DNA from: Strigamia acuminata
Taxonomy: Eukaryota; Arthropoda; Chilopoda; Geophilomorpha; Linotaeniidae
Direction: 5' to 3'
Assembly: GCA_949358305.1 (NCBI GenBank)
Contig: OX442322.1
Span: 2,480,001-2,544,000, forward strand
Length of the DNA: 64,000 nt
The position numbers and the translations under genes are program-made. The stretch's first letter is position 1. Each line of letters begins with the position of its first letter. Of the stretch, positions 42,788 through 53,660 are shown piece by piece. The notes under the pieces were generated by a model. That model was not told where the DNA came from. It saw only the letters and a program-made list of their open reading frames with translations, and did not search any database.

Positions 42788-44230
42788 TTAAATTTCTTCG
42801 AAAGGTTCGAATTTTCCGTGCTGGATCTCGTACAGGATTCGAACTCGCAATTCCGAGCCTTCCGCTAACTTCATCAGGTCTCGGCACTCAACGTATCTAC
42901 GAGCAAAATGTAAAATCATGGGCCCGCAGCTGTCCCCATCGAGCTGGGCTGCTTTTGGTGGTTCCCATGGCTCGTAACTCGGTATTTCGTATCCAGAACC
43001 TATTAAATTGAGTTTAATATTACACCACCACGTGAAATGATCCACGTGTGGCTTTCCCGACGAGTCGTAGAACCCCACACACGGTGGAGAACGCTCCATA
43101 TCAAACACATATATGATCCAGTGTTCTTCCGCCGGTATGGGGAAGAACCAGATCTTGTGCTGCTTTGTTGGTTGGTCAACTTGGTCACGGAACCATCGCC
43201 ATGTATTGGGTTTATCCTCGCCTTTCATTAATTTCGCCACGGTTGCCACTGGAAACGCATAAACTATTGGATATCGCTTCATCAACATACCCAAATAATA
43301 ATCAACCACCGTGTCGTGAACCCAAGATATGCGGCCTGGCATCAATGCTCCTAAAGAGATCATTTCTCTAGGGCCGACCGCGATGTGTGGTCGCACTTCC
43401 GACACGTACATTTGCTCATCCGGGTGATGTTGAAAATATTCCGGCCATTTCTCCAGGGCTTCCATCGCTTTATCTGCAGGAATCTTGACTTCATAGTCCA
43501 CTGGTGGTAACGGTAGGTTGATTCGCGGATCATAAAGCGCTGTTCTTTTCCCTAATTCTTTCGCGCGATCCACTTTATTACGAATCTTCGCTTCTTCCAG
43601 AATCAATACCTGCGCCTCCTGCTTATAAGCTTGAAAGATCGGTCGTCCTTCCGCGCCCTTCGGTTGAAGAGGAATGACCGCCGCCGCTAGATTTCTCCGT
43701 TCAACGTTAATCTCCAGCAAACGACGGAAATTTCTCCTCACCGCTCGCTGAGACTGCTCTCGAATAATTTTCAAACCCCTTGGTGTTAATTTCTTTTTCT
43801 CGATACCTTCAGTTTTACGACGCAAGGTTCTATTTCGCTTACGTCGGTCCTGACGGTTTTTCTTTTTAATATACTTCGGGTCGTTTGGATCTAGCATCAT
43901 TGGTGGCTGGCTATGACCTTTCTTACGTCTGTTGGTAAATGGGCGCTCGAACTGGACTATGTCTTCCAATTTAATCGTTTTACTGGTACCCGCTGTTGGA
44001 TTGTTCAGGTCTATACTCCTGTCGTACCAGTTCCACATGGCCATCGGGTCGATCTCTACTTCAGCTTGATCAGGCATTACGTCGTTTAAGCCCGTTGACT
44101 CTTCAGTTGGTTCAATCGGCTCAACTTCAATTGGTTCGGTTGGTTCGTATTCTGGTATTTCAAACTCGTCGCTCTCATCTGAGCTCGAATGGATGTCCAT
44201 CCTGTCGAATTTGCTCGCCATATTTTCCAT
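42788..44230 (-). CDS. Element F ORF3: Ulp1/C48-like cysteine protease
   Basis: Start chosen at ATG 44230 (MENMASKFDRMD); the open frame begins slightly upstream with no ATG, after a possible splice acceptor (TCGTTCAG). Acidic Glu/Pro-rich N-terminus (about 1-60), basic middle (KKKNRQDRRKRNRTLRRK, about 125-145), then a C-terminal cysteine-protease domain. It has WVHDTVVDYYL (typical substrate-side strand), His in EEHWIIYVFD (about 370), Asp in FYDSSGKP (about 387) and Gln/Cys in QLDGDSCGP (about 429 and 435). The His-Asp-Gln-Cys set and spacing fit the C48 (Ulp1/SENP) and adenain-like fold, which cleave SUMO, related tags or viral precursors. Uninterrupted and catalytically complete. Substrate unknown; Gag processing or deSUMOylation are both possible. 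Confidence 0.8.
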   Translation of the reverse strand: MENMASKFDRMDIHSSSDESDEFEIPEYEPTEPIEVEPIEPTEESTGLNDVMPDQAEVEIDPMAMWNWYDRSIDLNNPTAGTSKTIKLEDIVQFERPFTNRRKKGHSQPPMMLDPNDPKYIKKKNRQDRRKRNRTLRRKTEGIEKKKLTPRGLKIIREQSQRAVRRNFRRLLEINVERRNLAAAVIPLQPKGAEGRPIFQAYKQEAQVLILEEAKIRNKVDRAKELGKRTALYDPRINLPLPPVDYEVKIPADKAMEALEKWPEYFQHHPDEQMYVSEVRPHIAVGPREMISLGALMPGRISWVHDTVVDYYLGMLMKRYPIVYAFPVATVAKLMKGEDKPNTWRWFRDQVDQPTKQHKIWFFPIPAEEHWIIYVFDMERSPPCVGFYDSSGKPHVDHFTWWCNIKLNLIGSGYEIPSYEPWEPPKAAQLDGDSCGPMILHFARRYVECRDLMKLAEGSELRVRILYEIQHGKFEPFEEI

Positions 44231-45150
44231 TTGACGGTCCTTCGCACTGTCACTAAGCACTGAACGATTCCAACCTACTTATGAAGAAAATAAAACAAAA
44301 CAAAATAAAATTAAATAATATCAACTATATTATGCCTAATAAATAAAATTATTCCTATTGTAGATAAATATTCCATAATAAACTTCAAACTTCTAACAAT
44401 TCCTAAAAGAATTTCAAATTAATTAAATTTTTCTTTCATTTTTCAAGTTTTCTTTAAAAAATCATTAATATTTTCAAAAACAAACATCAACTCATTCCAT
44501 TTTACTTATTTACAATAAATTACTCTTATCAAAATTCAATCAAATTTCCATCGAAAAATATTTACATTCATCAGACTTATTCAATTTTAACAAAATTCGC
44601 AATGAATTCACTTATCGCGTCTCGAATCATTCGTGTTGTTAGAACTAAATTTTCCAAATTTTCTCTTTGAAATTTATTTTTAATTTACTCTGCTATGCTA
44701 TTAAATTCAGCATTTTATAATTTTAAAACTTTACCTAAATTATTAAGCCTAATTAAAATTCAATGCAGATGAACGAAGATCGCGTTGGGTCCTTTCGCGT
44801 CCCCGCCATTCGCACTTTCATTACTTCTTATTTATGCTTTAAAATCATTTTATTTCACACTAATGTGTCATTAAATTTTACTCCTAATTATTTAAAGTTT
44901 TAGTTTAAAACATTTTCACCTAATTAAAATTCTAACATGAATGAACGAACATGGCGATTAGTTTCACTTTACGAAAATCGCTCAAAAAACGTTTAAAACC
45001 TCAAAATTCATCTCTAAAATCACTTAAAATTATCAATATCATTCGTACAAACCTTTTGAAACACAATATCATACACAAAATATAAATAAATAGACAAAAA
45101 TGATTTTGTTTCCGGGTCACACTATGAGTTCGTGTTCACCGTAGCAAGAA
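44231..45150 (-). other. AT-rich spacer between pol and ORF3 of F
   Basis: No ORF. Repeated segments of the type AATTCTAACATGAATGAACGA / AATTCAATGCAGATGAACGA on the minus-strand side; likely leader or intron of the ORF3 transcript. Confidence 0.4.
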
Positions 45151-48100
45151 TCAGTAGTAATGGCGATAATCTTTTCGTTTCTGCGGTCTGAGTCTGCGCG
45201 ACCGGAAATCGTTTTTTTGTGTATTTGCGCCATCTTGTGGCGGATTTTTAAGTTGATTTTCATTAGTTCCTATCAAAGGCTGTGGTTCAAATAGCGATTT
45301 TAATGAGATTTGTTCTGTATCGTCTATATAACGTTCTCTTGGTTTGATTTTCATTATTTCGACTGGTTTTTCGATGTTTTCTTCTACAATTTGTCCTTTT
45401 CTACTGATTTTCTTTACTTTATCAGCAAATTTCACTTTCTTTTCTGGTAATTCTTTCAAAACTTCGTCTATTTCTGGTTCAACTCGTTCTTTATACAGTT
45501 TTAATCTTTCTACATTCACTATATCACTTTTCTTTCTTGTTGAATTGATTATTTCATAATCATTCGGTGCAGTTCTTCGCACAATTTCATATGGGCCGGA
45601 AAATTGCGGTAAAAGCTTCTCTGACAAGCCAACTTTTCTGTTGATGGTTTTCAGATACACCAATTCACCTGGTTCAAACTCTTTGTTGACTCTATCTTCA
45701 TCAAACCTTTTCTTGCTTTTTGCTGATTGCTTTTCAAGCCTCTCATTTGCAATTTTCCTGGCCGCTCGAATGAATTTCGCTGTTCTCAAAGTAAACTCTT
45801 TCTGTGGCAAATCCAAATTTACATCTACTGTCAAATCCACATCATATCCTCGTAAAAGATAATGTGGTGTATAACCTGTTGTTTCATGAACTCCCGTGTT
45901 ATACGAAAACAGAAGAAATGGAAGAAATTCGTCCCAATCAGTATGTTCTTCATTAACGTAACTTTGCAACATTTTTGCGAATGTCGCGTTAAATCTCTCA
46001 GTTAATCCGTTTGTTCTTGGATGATATCCTGACGTAGTTTTATGCAAACTTTTAAACATATTTGAGACTTCCTCAACCATTTTATTCCTGTATTCTGTTC
46101 CACGGTCACTTAAGATCTCTCTTGGACTGCCTTCTTTCAGAATTACTTCATAAAGCAATGTTTTTGCTGCTTCTAACGCTGTAGCTGCTGCTGCTGGTCT
46201 AGCTATTGCATTTCTCGAAAGATAATCGGTCACAACAAAAACATGTTTATTTCCAAGACGTGATAATGGAAATGGTCCAAGTGTATCTATTCCAATTCGC
46301 TCAAAAGGCTTTGAAACTGTTGACCATGGCTGCATTAGTCCTTTCGCTGGTGTAGTCATCGTTTTTGCTTTCGCGCAACTTTGGCAGGACAAGACGTAAT
46401 TTCTAACGTCCCTATAAATTCTTGTCCAAAAGAATCGTGTTCTTATTCGTTTCCATGTTTTTGCCAAACCTAAATGAGCTCCTAGTAATCCATCATGCAT
46501 TTCGTATAATACATCTGTCTGAAGTTGTTTTGGAACTACTAGTAACAAATCTTCCATGTTCAGGGAACTGTTTAGTTTTTTCTTCCTGAACAACGTTTTG
46601 TTTTGAAGAACGAACTGCTTTAGAGGTCGTCTTCTTTTTCTTGGAAGTTGCTCTTGGTTTTCTAGCGCTGTTATGAGGTCCAGAAGTTTAGGATCCTTCC
46701 TCTGCTCAGCAGGGAGGTCCAAATTTTCCAAGAGAAGCGAAGGCAATTTTTGGATGTCTTCTTCACTTAACTCTTCCTGGATCCTACTCAGGGCATCAGC
46801 ATCTGTGTGCTTCTTGCCACTTTTATGAAATATTTCAAAATCATACTCAGCTAGTTGCAGCGCCCACCTGGCCAGCCGTCCATTTGGATTTCGGACTCCT
46901 TTCAGCCATTGGAGGGCAGAATGGTCGGTAATAATTTGGAATTTCTGTCCATATAAGTACGGTCTAAACTTTTCAATAGCAAAAATGATTGCTAACATTT
47001 CCCTTTCAGTTGCAGTGTAATTCATTTCTGCTGTGCTCATCATACGACTTGCATAAGCGATGGCACGCTCTTGATTGTTGACTTTTTGCTTCAAAATAGC
47101 TCCTAATCCATAAGCACTTGCATCGCATGAAATCATGAAGGGCTGAGTAAAATCTGGATGCGCTAACACCGGCACTGTTATTAATGCTGTTCGAAGCGTG
47201 TGGAATGCTTTTTCATGGGGAGGTCCCCAATCAAACTTTTCATCCTTTTTGGTTAAATTCACCAGAGGTTTGGAAATGTCCGCAAAACCTTTAATAAATT
47301 TCCGGTAATACGAGCATAATCCAAGAAAACCACGTAGTTGTTTAACGTTTACAGGAATTGGAAACTTAGCTACTGAATCCAGATTCCTGGGATCCGGTGA
47401 AATACCTTCAGCATCAACCACATGTCCGAGGTATCGTATGGTGTGTGTCGCAAACGTACATTTACTCAGTTTGACTTTTAAATTCGCTGCTCTTAGCTTT
47501 TCGAAAACTGCCTCCAAATCGACGAGGTGCTGGTCAAAAGTCTTTGAAAACACTATCAAATCGTCAAGATATGTTATACATACTTTTCCCAGGAGATTTC
47601 CAAGCACTTTGTTCATCAATTTTTGAAAGGCGGCTGGGCTGTTACATAATCCCATTCCAAGGACATTAAACTCATAATGTCCGCTAGACGTGGTGAACGC
47701 TGTTTTTTCACGATCTTGTTCGTCTATTTCGACTTGGTGATATCCCTGAATGAGATCCATCATTGAAAAATACTTTGCACCCGCTAGCTGATCTAGGGTG
47801 TCATCTATACGCGGTAAGGGATACACCATTTTCTTTGTCACTGCATTCAAACGTCTCCAATCTACACAAAATCTCCATTTGCCGTCTCTCTTCTTGATGA
47901 GTAGTACTGGTGCACTCCATGGGCTCTCGGATTCTCTAATGACTCCTTGCTCAAGTAACTTCTTTGTTTCAGCATCCTCGATTTCTTTTTCCTTAATTGA
48001 TCGTTTATAAGGTTGTAAATGAATTGGAGGAGAATCTCCAGTATCTATTCGATGCCTAATCGTGTGAGCTCTGCCTAAATCATTGTCAGTCTTCGCAAAT

Positions 48101-48950
48101 CTATCTGAATTTTTCTTCAACAATTGTAGCATCAGCTCTTGTTGTGATGGCGTCATATTGTCATTTGCCATAGACGTGCTAAAGTCAAAATGATCATCTC
48201 TTTTTTCATCAAGCACGCCCGACTCAATTACATAAAAAGCTTTTGCAATTGCTGAATTACGTCCTAAATAGATTGTCTTTTTAGTCGGATTTGCAACTCG
48301 CAGAACTCCTTCACCTTTTCTGAATTTGGTCAATGTTTTGCAGCAAATCACTCCAAATCGATCTACTACTCCACTAAGTGGTTCAATAAATAATTCATCA
48401 TCTACTTTCTTTGCAATTTTTATTGGTACTATACATTCATGTAAAGCTGGTATAGTAATAGGTTTCAAAACTCGAGCTATGTAATTTTGATCGGTATGAT
48501 TTTTAGACATTGGGAAAATTTCTTGTTGTTCATCTTTTGGGCCTACAAAGATCTTCTGGTGGTCGTAATCAAGTTTACACCTCGCAGATGTCAGAAAGCT
48601 ATGTCCAAGCAGTAAATGGTGGCCAAATCCGTTGACGATCAGCACTTCAATGGTGTGTTGCTGTTGTCCAACGTCAATAGTGATCTTGGTTTTTCCTTCT
48701 GGGATTATTATTGAACCATCTACAACCCTAAGTCGAATGTATGGACATGGTTGATATTTGAGCTGCAATGTTCTTACCAAATCTTCATTAATAATATTAC
48801 GATAACCTCCAGAATCCAAGACACCTGTTATCTCCATACCATTCACCACTACCGGAATTTGCAAAAGTTCATCTGTGGCGTTCAACTCAATAATTTCTAA
48901 TTTCCTTTTTCTTCTTCTCTTCTTTTTGTTATTTCGTCTTTGTGGCCATT
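45151..48950 (-). CDS. pol: Element F pol, intact (PR-RT-RNase H-integrase)
   Basis: Lies in the -1 frame of gag and is open right from the gag stop (LEWPQRRNNKKK), so it is expressed by frameshift rather than from its own ATG. Numbering from 48885: protease DSGGYRN near 24-30 (DSG instead of DTG); reverse transcriptase YLDDLIVFS near 437; RNase H CDASAYGLGAIL near 585; integrase HHCC (MHDGLLGAHLG to CQSCAKAK, near 797-840); DDE in GIDTLGPF (near 865), LSDRGTEY (near 926) and TNGLTERFN (near 961); GPY/F-type FSGPYEIV near 1110; basic C-terminus. No stops. The protease and RT sequences are clearly unlike A/C/D and B/E. Confidence 0.93.
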
Positions 48951-50069
48951 CTAGTTTCCCGATGCATTAGGTGGTCCACCACGTGGGGCTCCTCGATTTC
49001 CTCGGCCTCGGTAATTTTCAATAAAATTTTTACCTTTATAGTTTGGATTTTTAGGATGACCTTGGTTATTTGGATTTCCCTGTTGTCTTTGACCTTGTGG
49101 TGGGTTCCTTTGCTGTTGTGGCGGATTCCATTGCTGTTGTGGATATTGTTGTTGGAATCCTTGACCTGAATTATTCCACTGATCATTCCAATTACCTCTG
49201 ATTTGACCTCTATTGTTCCATCCTCTACCTTGGTTCCAATTATTGTTATTATTCCACCATCCTCGTTGTTGTCCAGGTCGTCCTCTAAAGTTACCTCTAT
49301 TGTAGAACTGACCCTGGTTTGGATGTGGCGTATACCATTGATTTTGGTAGAAGACTGGCGTAACCTCTGCATATTGGACATCCCCAAACTGCTGCTGTTG
49401 TCTTAGCACTTTGACCTCTGCTAACAACTCGTCTTTTGTTTTATTGACGTCGCTTGGTTCTACCGAGCAACTCGGTGTCACCTTGCTAGGTGTATCAACA
49501 GCTTTTTGCAGTAGGGTTAATAAAACTTCTGCAGGGTCCTCATTGAATGCATGAGCTTCCAATAACCCAAGTTGAGATGTTAGTTGATCCAACGTCTTTG
49601 GAAAGTTGACTACTAATTTATCTCTAGTCGCCTTTTTAAGTGTCTGAAACACATGAAATATCTTTTGCTCTTCAGTGAATGATGGTCTTGCAAAAGAACA
49701 TTCTTTTAGTATCTTCTGCATGTGTTCCAAAGCTGTTCCATCCTTGTGCTGCATTGCTTGTAACTTCGACAGTATTGTTGTTATTTGTCGTCTAAACTTA
49801 GTCTTCAACGCATCTTTCCATTGTGTCCATGTTCTAGTCGGATACAGTGGAAGTTGATCTAAATACCATGATGATGCGGAAGATTTCAGCACAATTGACA
49901 GATGTTTAATACGTTCAGTATCATCGGTGATCGTATCTTCATATCCGATCAACCATGTGTCAATATTTCCTGTAGCCGGATCAAAATCAACTGGATTTCT
50001 TCTATTGACCACTAAGTTTTGTAACACTGTCTGTATTGCTACCAGTTCTGATGATGGCGATTGCGTGTT
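48951..50069 (-). CDS. gag: Element F gag, 5'-truncated
   Basis: Open from about 50069 without an ATG; GTG/TTG-type codons only, so the natural start is lost with the 5' end. It has a retrotransposon gag capsid domain (NPVDFDPATGNIDTWL through SWYLDQLPLY and LKTKFRRQITTIL). No CCHC knuckle: the nucleocapsid role is taken by a long Gly/Asn/Gln/Arg-rich tail with RG and QQQ repeats (about the last 130 residues), a nucleic-acid-binding, phase-separating type of sequence. Ends ASGN at the slippery site. Confidence 0.85.
   Translation of the reverse strand, partial: NTQSPSSELVAIQTVLQNLVVNRRNPVDFDPATGNIDTWLIGYEDTITDDTERIKHLSIVLKSSASSWYLDQLPLYPTRTWTQWKDALKTKFRRQITTILSKLQAMQHKDGTALEHMQKILKECSFARPSFTEEQKIFHVFQTLKKATRDKLVVNFPKTLDQLTSQLGLLEAHAFNEDPAEVLLTLLQKAVDTPSKVTPSCSVEPSDVNKTKDELLAEVKVLRQQQQFGDVQYAEVTPVFYQNQWYTPHPNQGQFYNRGNFRGRPGQQRGWWNNNNNWNQGRGWNNRGQIRGNWNDQWNNSGQGFQQQYPQQQWNPPQQQRNPPQGQRQQGNPNNQGHPKNPNYKGKNFIENYRGRGNRGAPRGGPPNASGN
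48954..48960 (-). promoter_or_regulatory. -1 slippery heptamer G GGA AAC, gag/pol of F
   Basis: In gag phase and directly followed by the gag stop TAG (48953-48951), with pol in the -1 frame. GGGAAAC is a known retroviral -1 slippery site. No strong hairpin is evident downstream; the following sequence is A-rich. Confidence 0.75.
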
Positions 50070-50093
50070 ACGAATCGCGCATTAATCGACACG

Positions 50094-50109
50094 GTTCGTA
50101 CACGTGACA
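50094..50109. repeat. 16-bp direct repeat at right junction of F
   Basis: GTTCGTACACGTGACA, identical to 42476-42491. Here it also fits as copia coding sequence (FVHVTVRFM). Confidence 0.9.
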
Positions 50110-50775
50110 GTACGCTTCATGTTCACGCTACTCGTTTGTATGCTGAAGTGGTCGTACATTCAGGCCGACGTCAAGTGTGCGTATCTTTACGCAAAATTGC
50201 ATAAAACCGTCTACATGCGTCAGCCAAAAAGTTTCATTTCTGAAGGCAAGGAGAACTATGTCTGCAGGCTCCTCCGAGCTATATTTGGCTTACACCAATC
50301 TGGAAGAGAATGGAGAATAGAACTGGAGGAGACTTTATTGAAACTAGGACTTGAACACGTGAATTGGTGCAATTGCGTCTATAAATACGGAGATATTGCG
50401 TATCTAATCGTCTTTGTAAACGATATTGTTGTCTTTGGGAAGCAGTACGAAGACGCGATGAAAGTACTCAACATGATTGGAACGCTATTTGATTTAGTGA
50501 TTCTTGGACAAACGCAGAAATTATTGGGAGTCGAGTTGGTTCTTCACCAAAGATCATACGTGAACAATGTATTGTTAAAGCTTAAGAACCACTTAGACCA
50601 TGTGAAAATTTGATCTCAACCAATGACGAAAGCAACTATTCTCACAAAACAAGATTGTCCGAACGCGATCGATGAATTCAAAGCTTTGGAAGGAATTCCC
50701 TATCGAAGTTTACTTGGATGTTTGGCATTCATCGCGTCTAGAACAAGGCCCGACATGACTTATGCGGTAAACATC
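50104..50775 (+). pseudogene. pol (fragment): Ty1/copia reverse transcriptase fragment
   Basis: RVT_2-type motifs in order: IQADVKCAYLYAKL, VYMRQPKSF, IFGLHQSGREW, YLIVFVNDIVVFG (the YVDD box degenerated to FVND), then, past an in-frame TGA at 50611-50613, YRSLLGCLAFIASRTRPDMTYAVN. Truncated on both sides, by F and by the D LTR. Dead. Confidence 0.85.
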
Positions 50776-52528
50776 TGTGATGATTACAAATCCGTATTTA
50801 TCAATGTTCACAATAGATGGCGCTGTTTACCAAACGCGCGTAATTCAAATTCGATAAAAGTTAAAAGTTATGATAATTCATTTCTTAGGAGACGTGAATA
50901 AAATATACAATATTTTATTTAGCACTAACAAGTATTATCTACTTGAAATATTGATTCTACCGAATCAATAACCGTTTACTTACCTGTCGAAGGGAACCAA
51001 TTGGACTCTTCCTGCCCCCAACTGGGCCCATCTGGACATAGTCATATATTAGGTCCGGACTAGTGACCCACGAATCCGCCGATTCGTACGCTGATTGGCT
51101 GTCGCCAATCTAGTAGTTCTACAGAACTATATAAGCTTCAGTTTCTCACCCACTCACCCCCCTGGCTTGATAACTGAACTCGTATACTGTCTGTAGTTGA
51201 ATTGCTGTTATCGTTTGATTTCACTTTCTCTATCGACACATCAGGCCACCTCAGCTCTCCACAATTAGTATTCATTACTATATTGTTATTGTTGTTGTAG
51301 GGCATTTTCGGGAAGACCAACCCGGTAATAGACATGCATTCGCATGAAATGGTCCCGTAACGTTAGCTTGCTGTTCTACGGGACAGTTAGATTTCGTACG
51401 GTGGCTTAATATAACGGTCGTATACAGTACGACCTTGCTAAATGAAAGTAGGTCCCTCAGCTAACTGGCCTCAGTCCGCTGCAGGATGGCTGTTGTAAAC
51501 AGCCCGCGCAGGTTCCCGTCTTTTCTCGATTGGTCCTTCCGCACGTTAAAAGTCGGTAAAGGCCTAATGCACAGGTAACACGCCGGGTTGGTAGCCCGTG
51601 AGTAATATCTAAAGATGTTGCGATAAAACAACTACCTGGATAATGGTAATCCAATGGCAGTGGCCAATTAATATTTTACCCGGTGCTCGATCTACTGATC
51701 CCGTCATCGTAAGGCATGCTGGCGGATGGAGGAGTCAAATCCTCCCGCGATGGTTCTCCCGACCGTCGTGATGGTCCCCGCCCCATCGTACCCTCCGGGT
51801 TAGTAACCCGTGAACGATATATAAAATATATCATGTTAAACAAATTACTCGGGCATTGGCAATCCTGTATTAGCAATATCTTCTAAACCCGGTAAGTCCA
51901 TAGAAATGTTTACCTGGTGGTTGGTACCACCGACAGCGAATTAAACGCGTACAATTAAATACTCGGCGCCTGATCACGAGATCTTGTCGACGTAAGGCAT
52001 GCTGGCGGATGGAGTCTCAACAACTCCCGCGACGTTCTCTCAATTGTCGTGACGGTCCCAGCCCAATTAATATTTATATAACAATTCATTTGTTATATTC
52101 CATTAATCACTTTACATTTATTCATTTGGAACATGGAATATTCTGCCGAATATTCCTATTTATGCGAAGGACTCTTCGCATCATTAGATACTCGAGCTGC
52201 GGACCAAATACGTCTCCGTAGCGTTATTTGTGACGATGCCGCAAGTCAGCCGTATCCCTTTGGCTTCGCCCGGATCCTCAACCAGTTGATGCCGCCCGTT
52301 TACACGCGTCAAGAACCCAATTATGTTATCGTTAATATTTAGTAATAAATATGTTATGTCACACTAATATTGTAAGTTATTTCTACTCAGTCATGGATTC
52401 ATATTTTACACAGACTTCCGTAAGCTTATCTCGGTTAGGTTGTTGCTACTCCTAGCAACGTCTTGTTTAAACCGATTATTTATCTATCTTAAATGGCTAT
52501 TAAATCAGCCAAAAGTAGAATCGTCACA
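50776..52528 (+). repeat. Element D 5' LTR (1753 bp)
   Basis: TGTGATGATT...AATCGTCACA. CTCF-like site 50811-50825, TATA 51128-51135, hairpin modules 51310-52065 with two GGCATGCTGG blocks (51713 and 51995), AATAAA 52344-52349, donor 52372-52379, PBS-complement 52423-52435. Confidence 0.93.
51310..52065 (+). other. Hairpin-module array in element D LTR
   Basis: Same series as in C, including GGTGG-TTGGTA-CCACC near 51916-51932 and CGGGTTAGTAACCCG near 51797. Confidence 0.6.
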
Positions 52529-52553
52529 AGTGGAGGTTCTACCGAGATAGGCT
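52529..52553 (+). other. Presumed PBS region, element D
   Basis: Same sequence as in A and C; 52541-52553 pairs with 52423-52435. Confidence 0.6.
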
Positions 52554-53660
52554 GCCTAAATTTAAAATAAATTTTGAAGTTTTGTGTACCTATGATGAAT
52601 TCGAGTAGTATAATTTTGCAGTAAAATTTTTTGTGTGTAAAATAAATTACGAACGAAATTTATATTTGTGTTTAATATATGTTATTCTGTTTTAGAACTT
52701 CTCGCAAGAAAATAAGTGTAATTCACTTTATTCCGATTTTCCGTTGGAGAAATTATGTGTTTTAACTAAACTAATAATTTCTACCGCGTGGTCAGGCCTA
52801 AAGGCCCAACCCCGAGAATAGGAGTCTTGCCCAAACTTGTTGAAGTTGGTTCCGCCCGGGTAACGTCATTTTGTCGTCGACAATCTGACAAAACCACGCG
52901 GTCGGGCCTAATTTTGAAAAGTTGACTTTTGATGGAATTCTTAAAGAATTCTATCAATTTAACAGTTGTTTTAATTTTAGAATATTCTTTTACATGTATT
53001 TTGCTTGAGACTTCAAGTTAAACTTAAATTTATTTGCCTAAATAAATGAGAAAGAAAAAGACATTTTCTTTTTTTTTTAGAATTAAAAGTTATATTTTAT
53101 TTCAAAATCGGTTTACCTTATTTTTACAGACTTGATCTACATTAAAATGTTGGTTAAAGTACATGATTTCAAGACCTTGGAATCGAATTTTACGAATGGA
53201 ATACCATTCGAATTTTAGCGAAGAAGAATTTTTACTGTTGTGTTGCCTAGCAACCCGTGTTGTGCAGAGAAGCCGTCGATTCAAACGACTCGACGCATCT
53301 ATTGAAATTGCGAGTTTTAAAACCTTAAAATTCCATAAAGGTGATCATTCATTTATTAATAAATGCGGTGATATTTTAAAATACTTTGAAAAGTATCCAT
53401 TTTGTTTGGTGACTACGTCATAACACTGGAATCTGACAAGATTACGGTTCCAAGAACTTGGTGATTTCCACCAATCTCGAATGAGATTGGACTCTCGCGA
53501 GACTAGCGTTGATACTTGACCAATCAGAGAGGTGTATCGAAGTATCCATACTTCCTTTCGAACTAGTGTGACCACTGCTTCGTTTGCGACCCTCCTGAAC
53601 GTTTGCAACCTCATCGTTATCTCTCAGACTTAGGAAATTTTCTTAGTTTTAAGTTTAGTT
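52554..53660 (+). other. Untranslated leader of element D
   Basis: Homologous to the C leader; X-box-like GTTGCCTAGCAAC at 53242-53254. No ORF. Confidence 0.6.

Larger units (their letters stand above)
42479..50093 (-). mobile_element. Element F: Ty3/gypsy with an Ulp1-like protease ORF, ends truncated
   Basis: Minus-strand order: gag (50069-48951), -1 heptamer, pol (to 45151), about 0.9 kb AT-rich spacer, C48-type cysteine protease ORF (44230-42788), then a short 3' segment. The 5' LTR and start of gag are missing. Left flank is C ORF3, right flank copia RT, so the segment was not inserted cleanly into one target; a 16-bp direct repeat brackets it. It is a third gypsy lineage, different from A/C/D and B/E. 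Confidence 0.8.
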
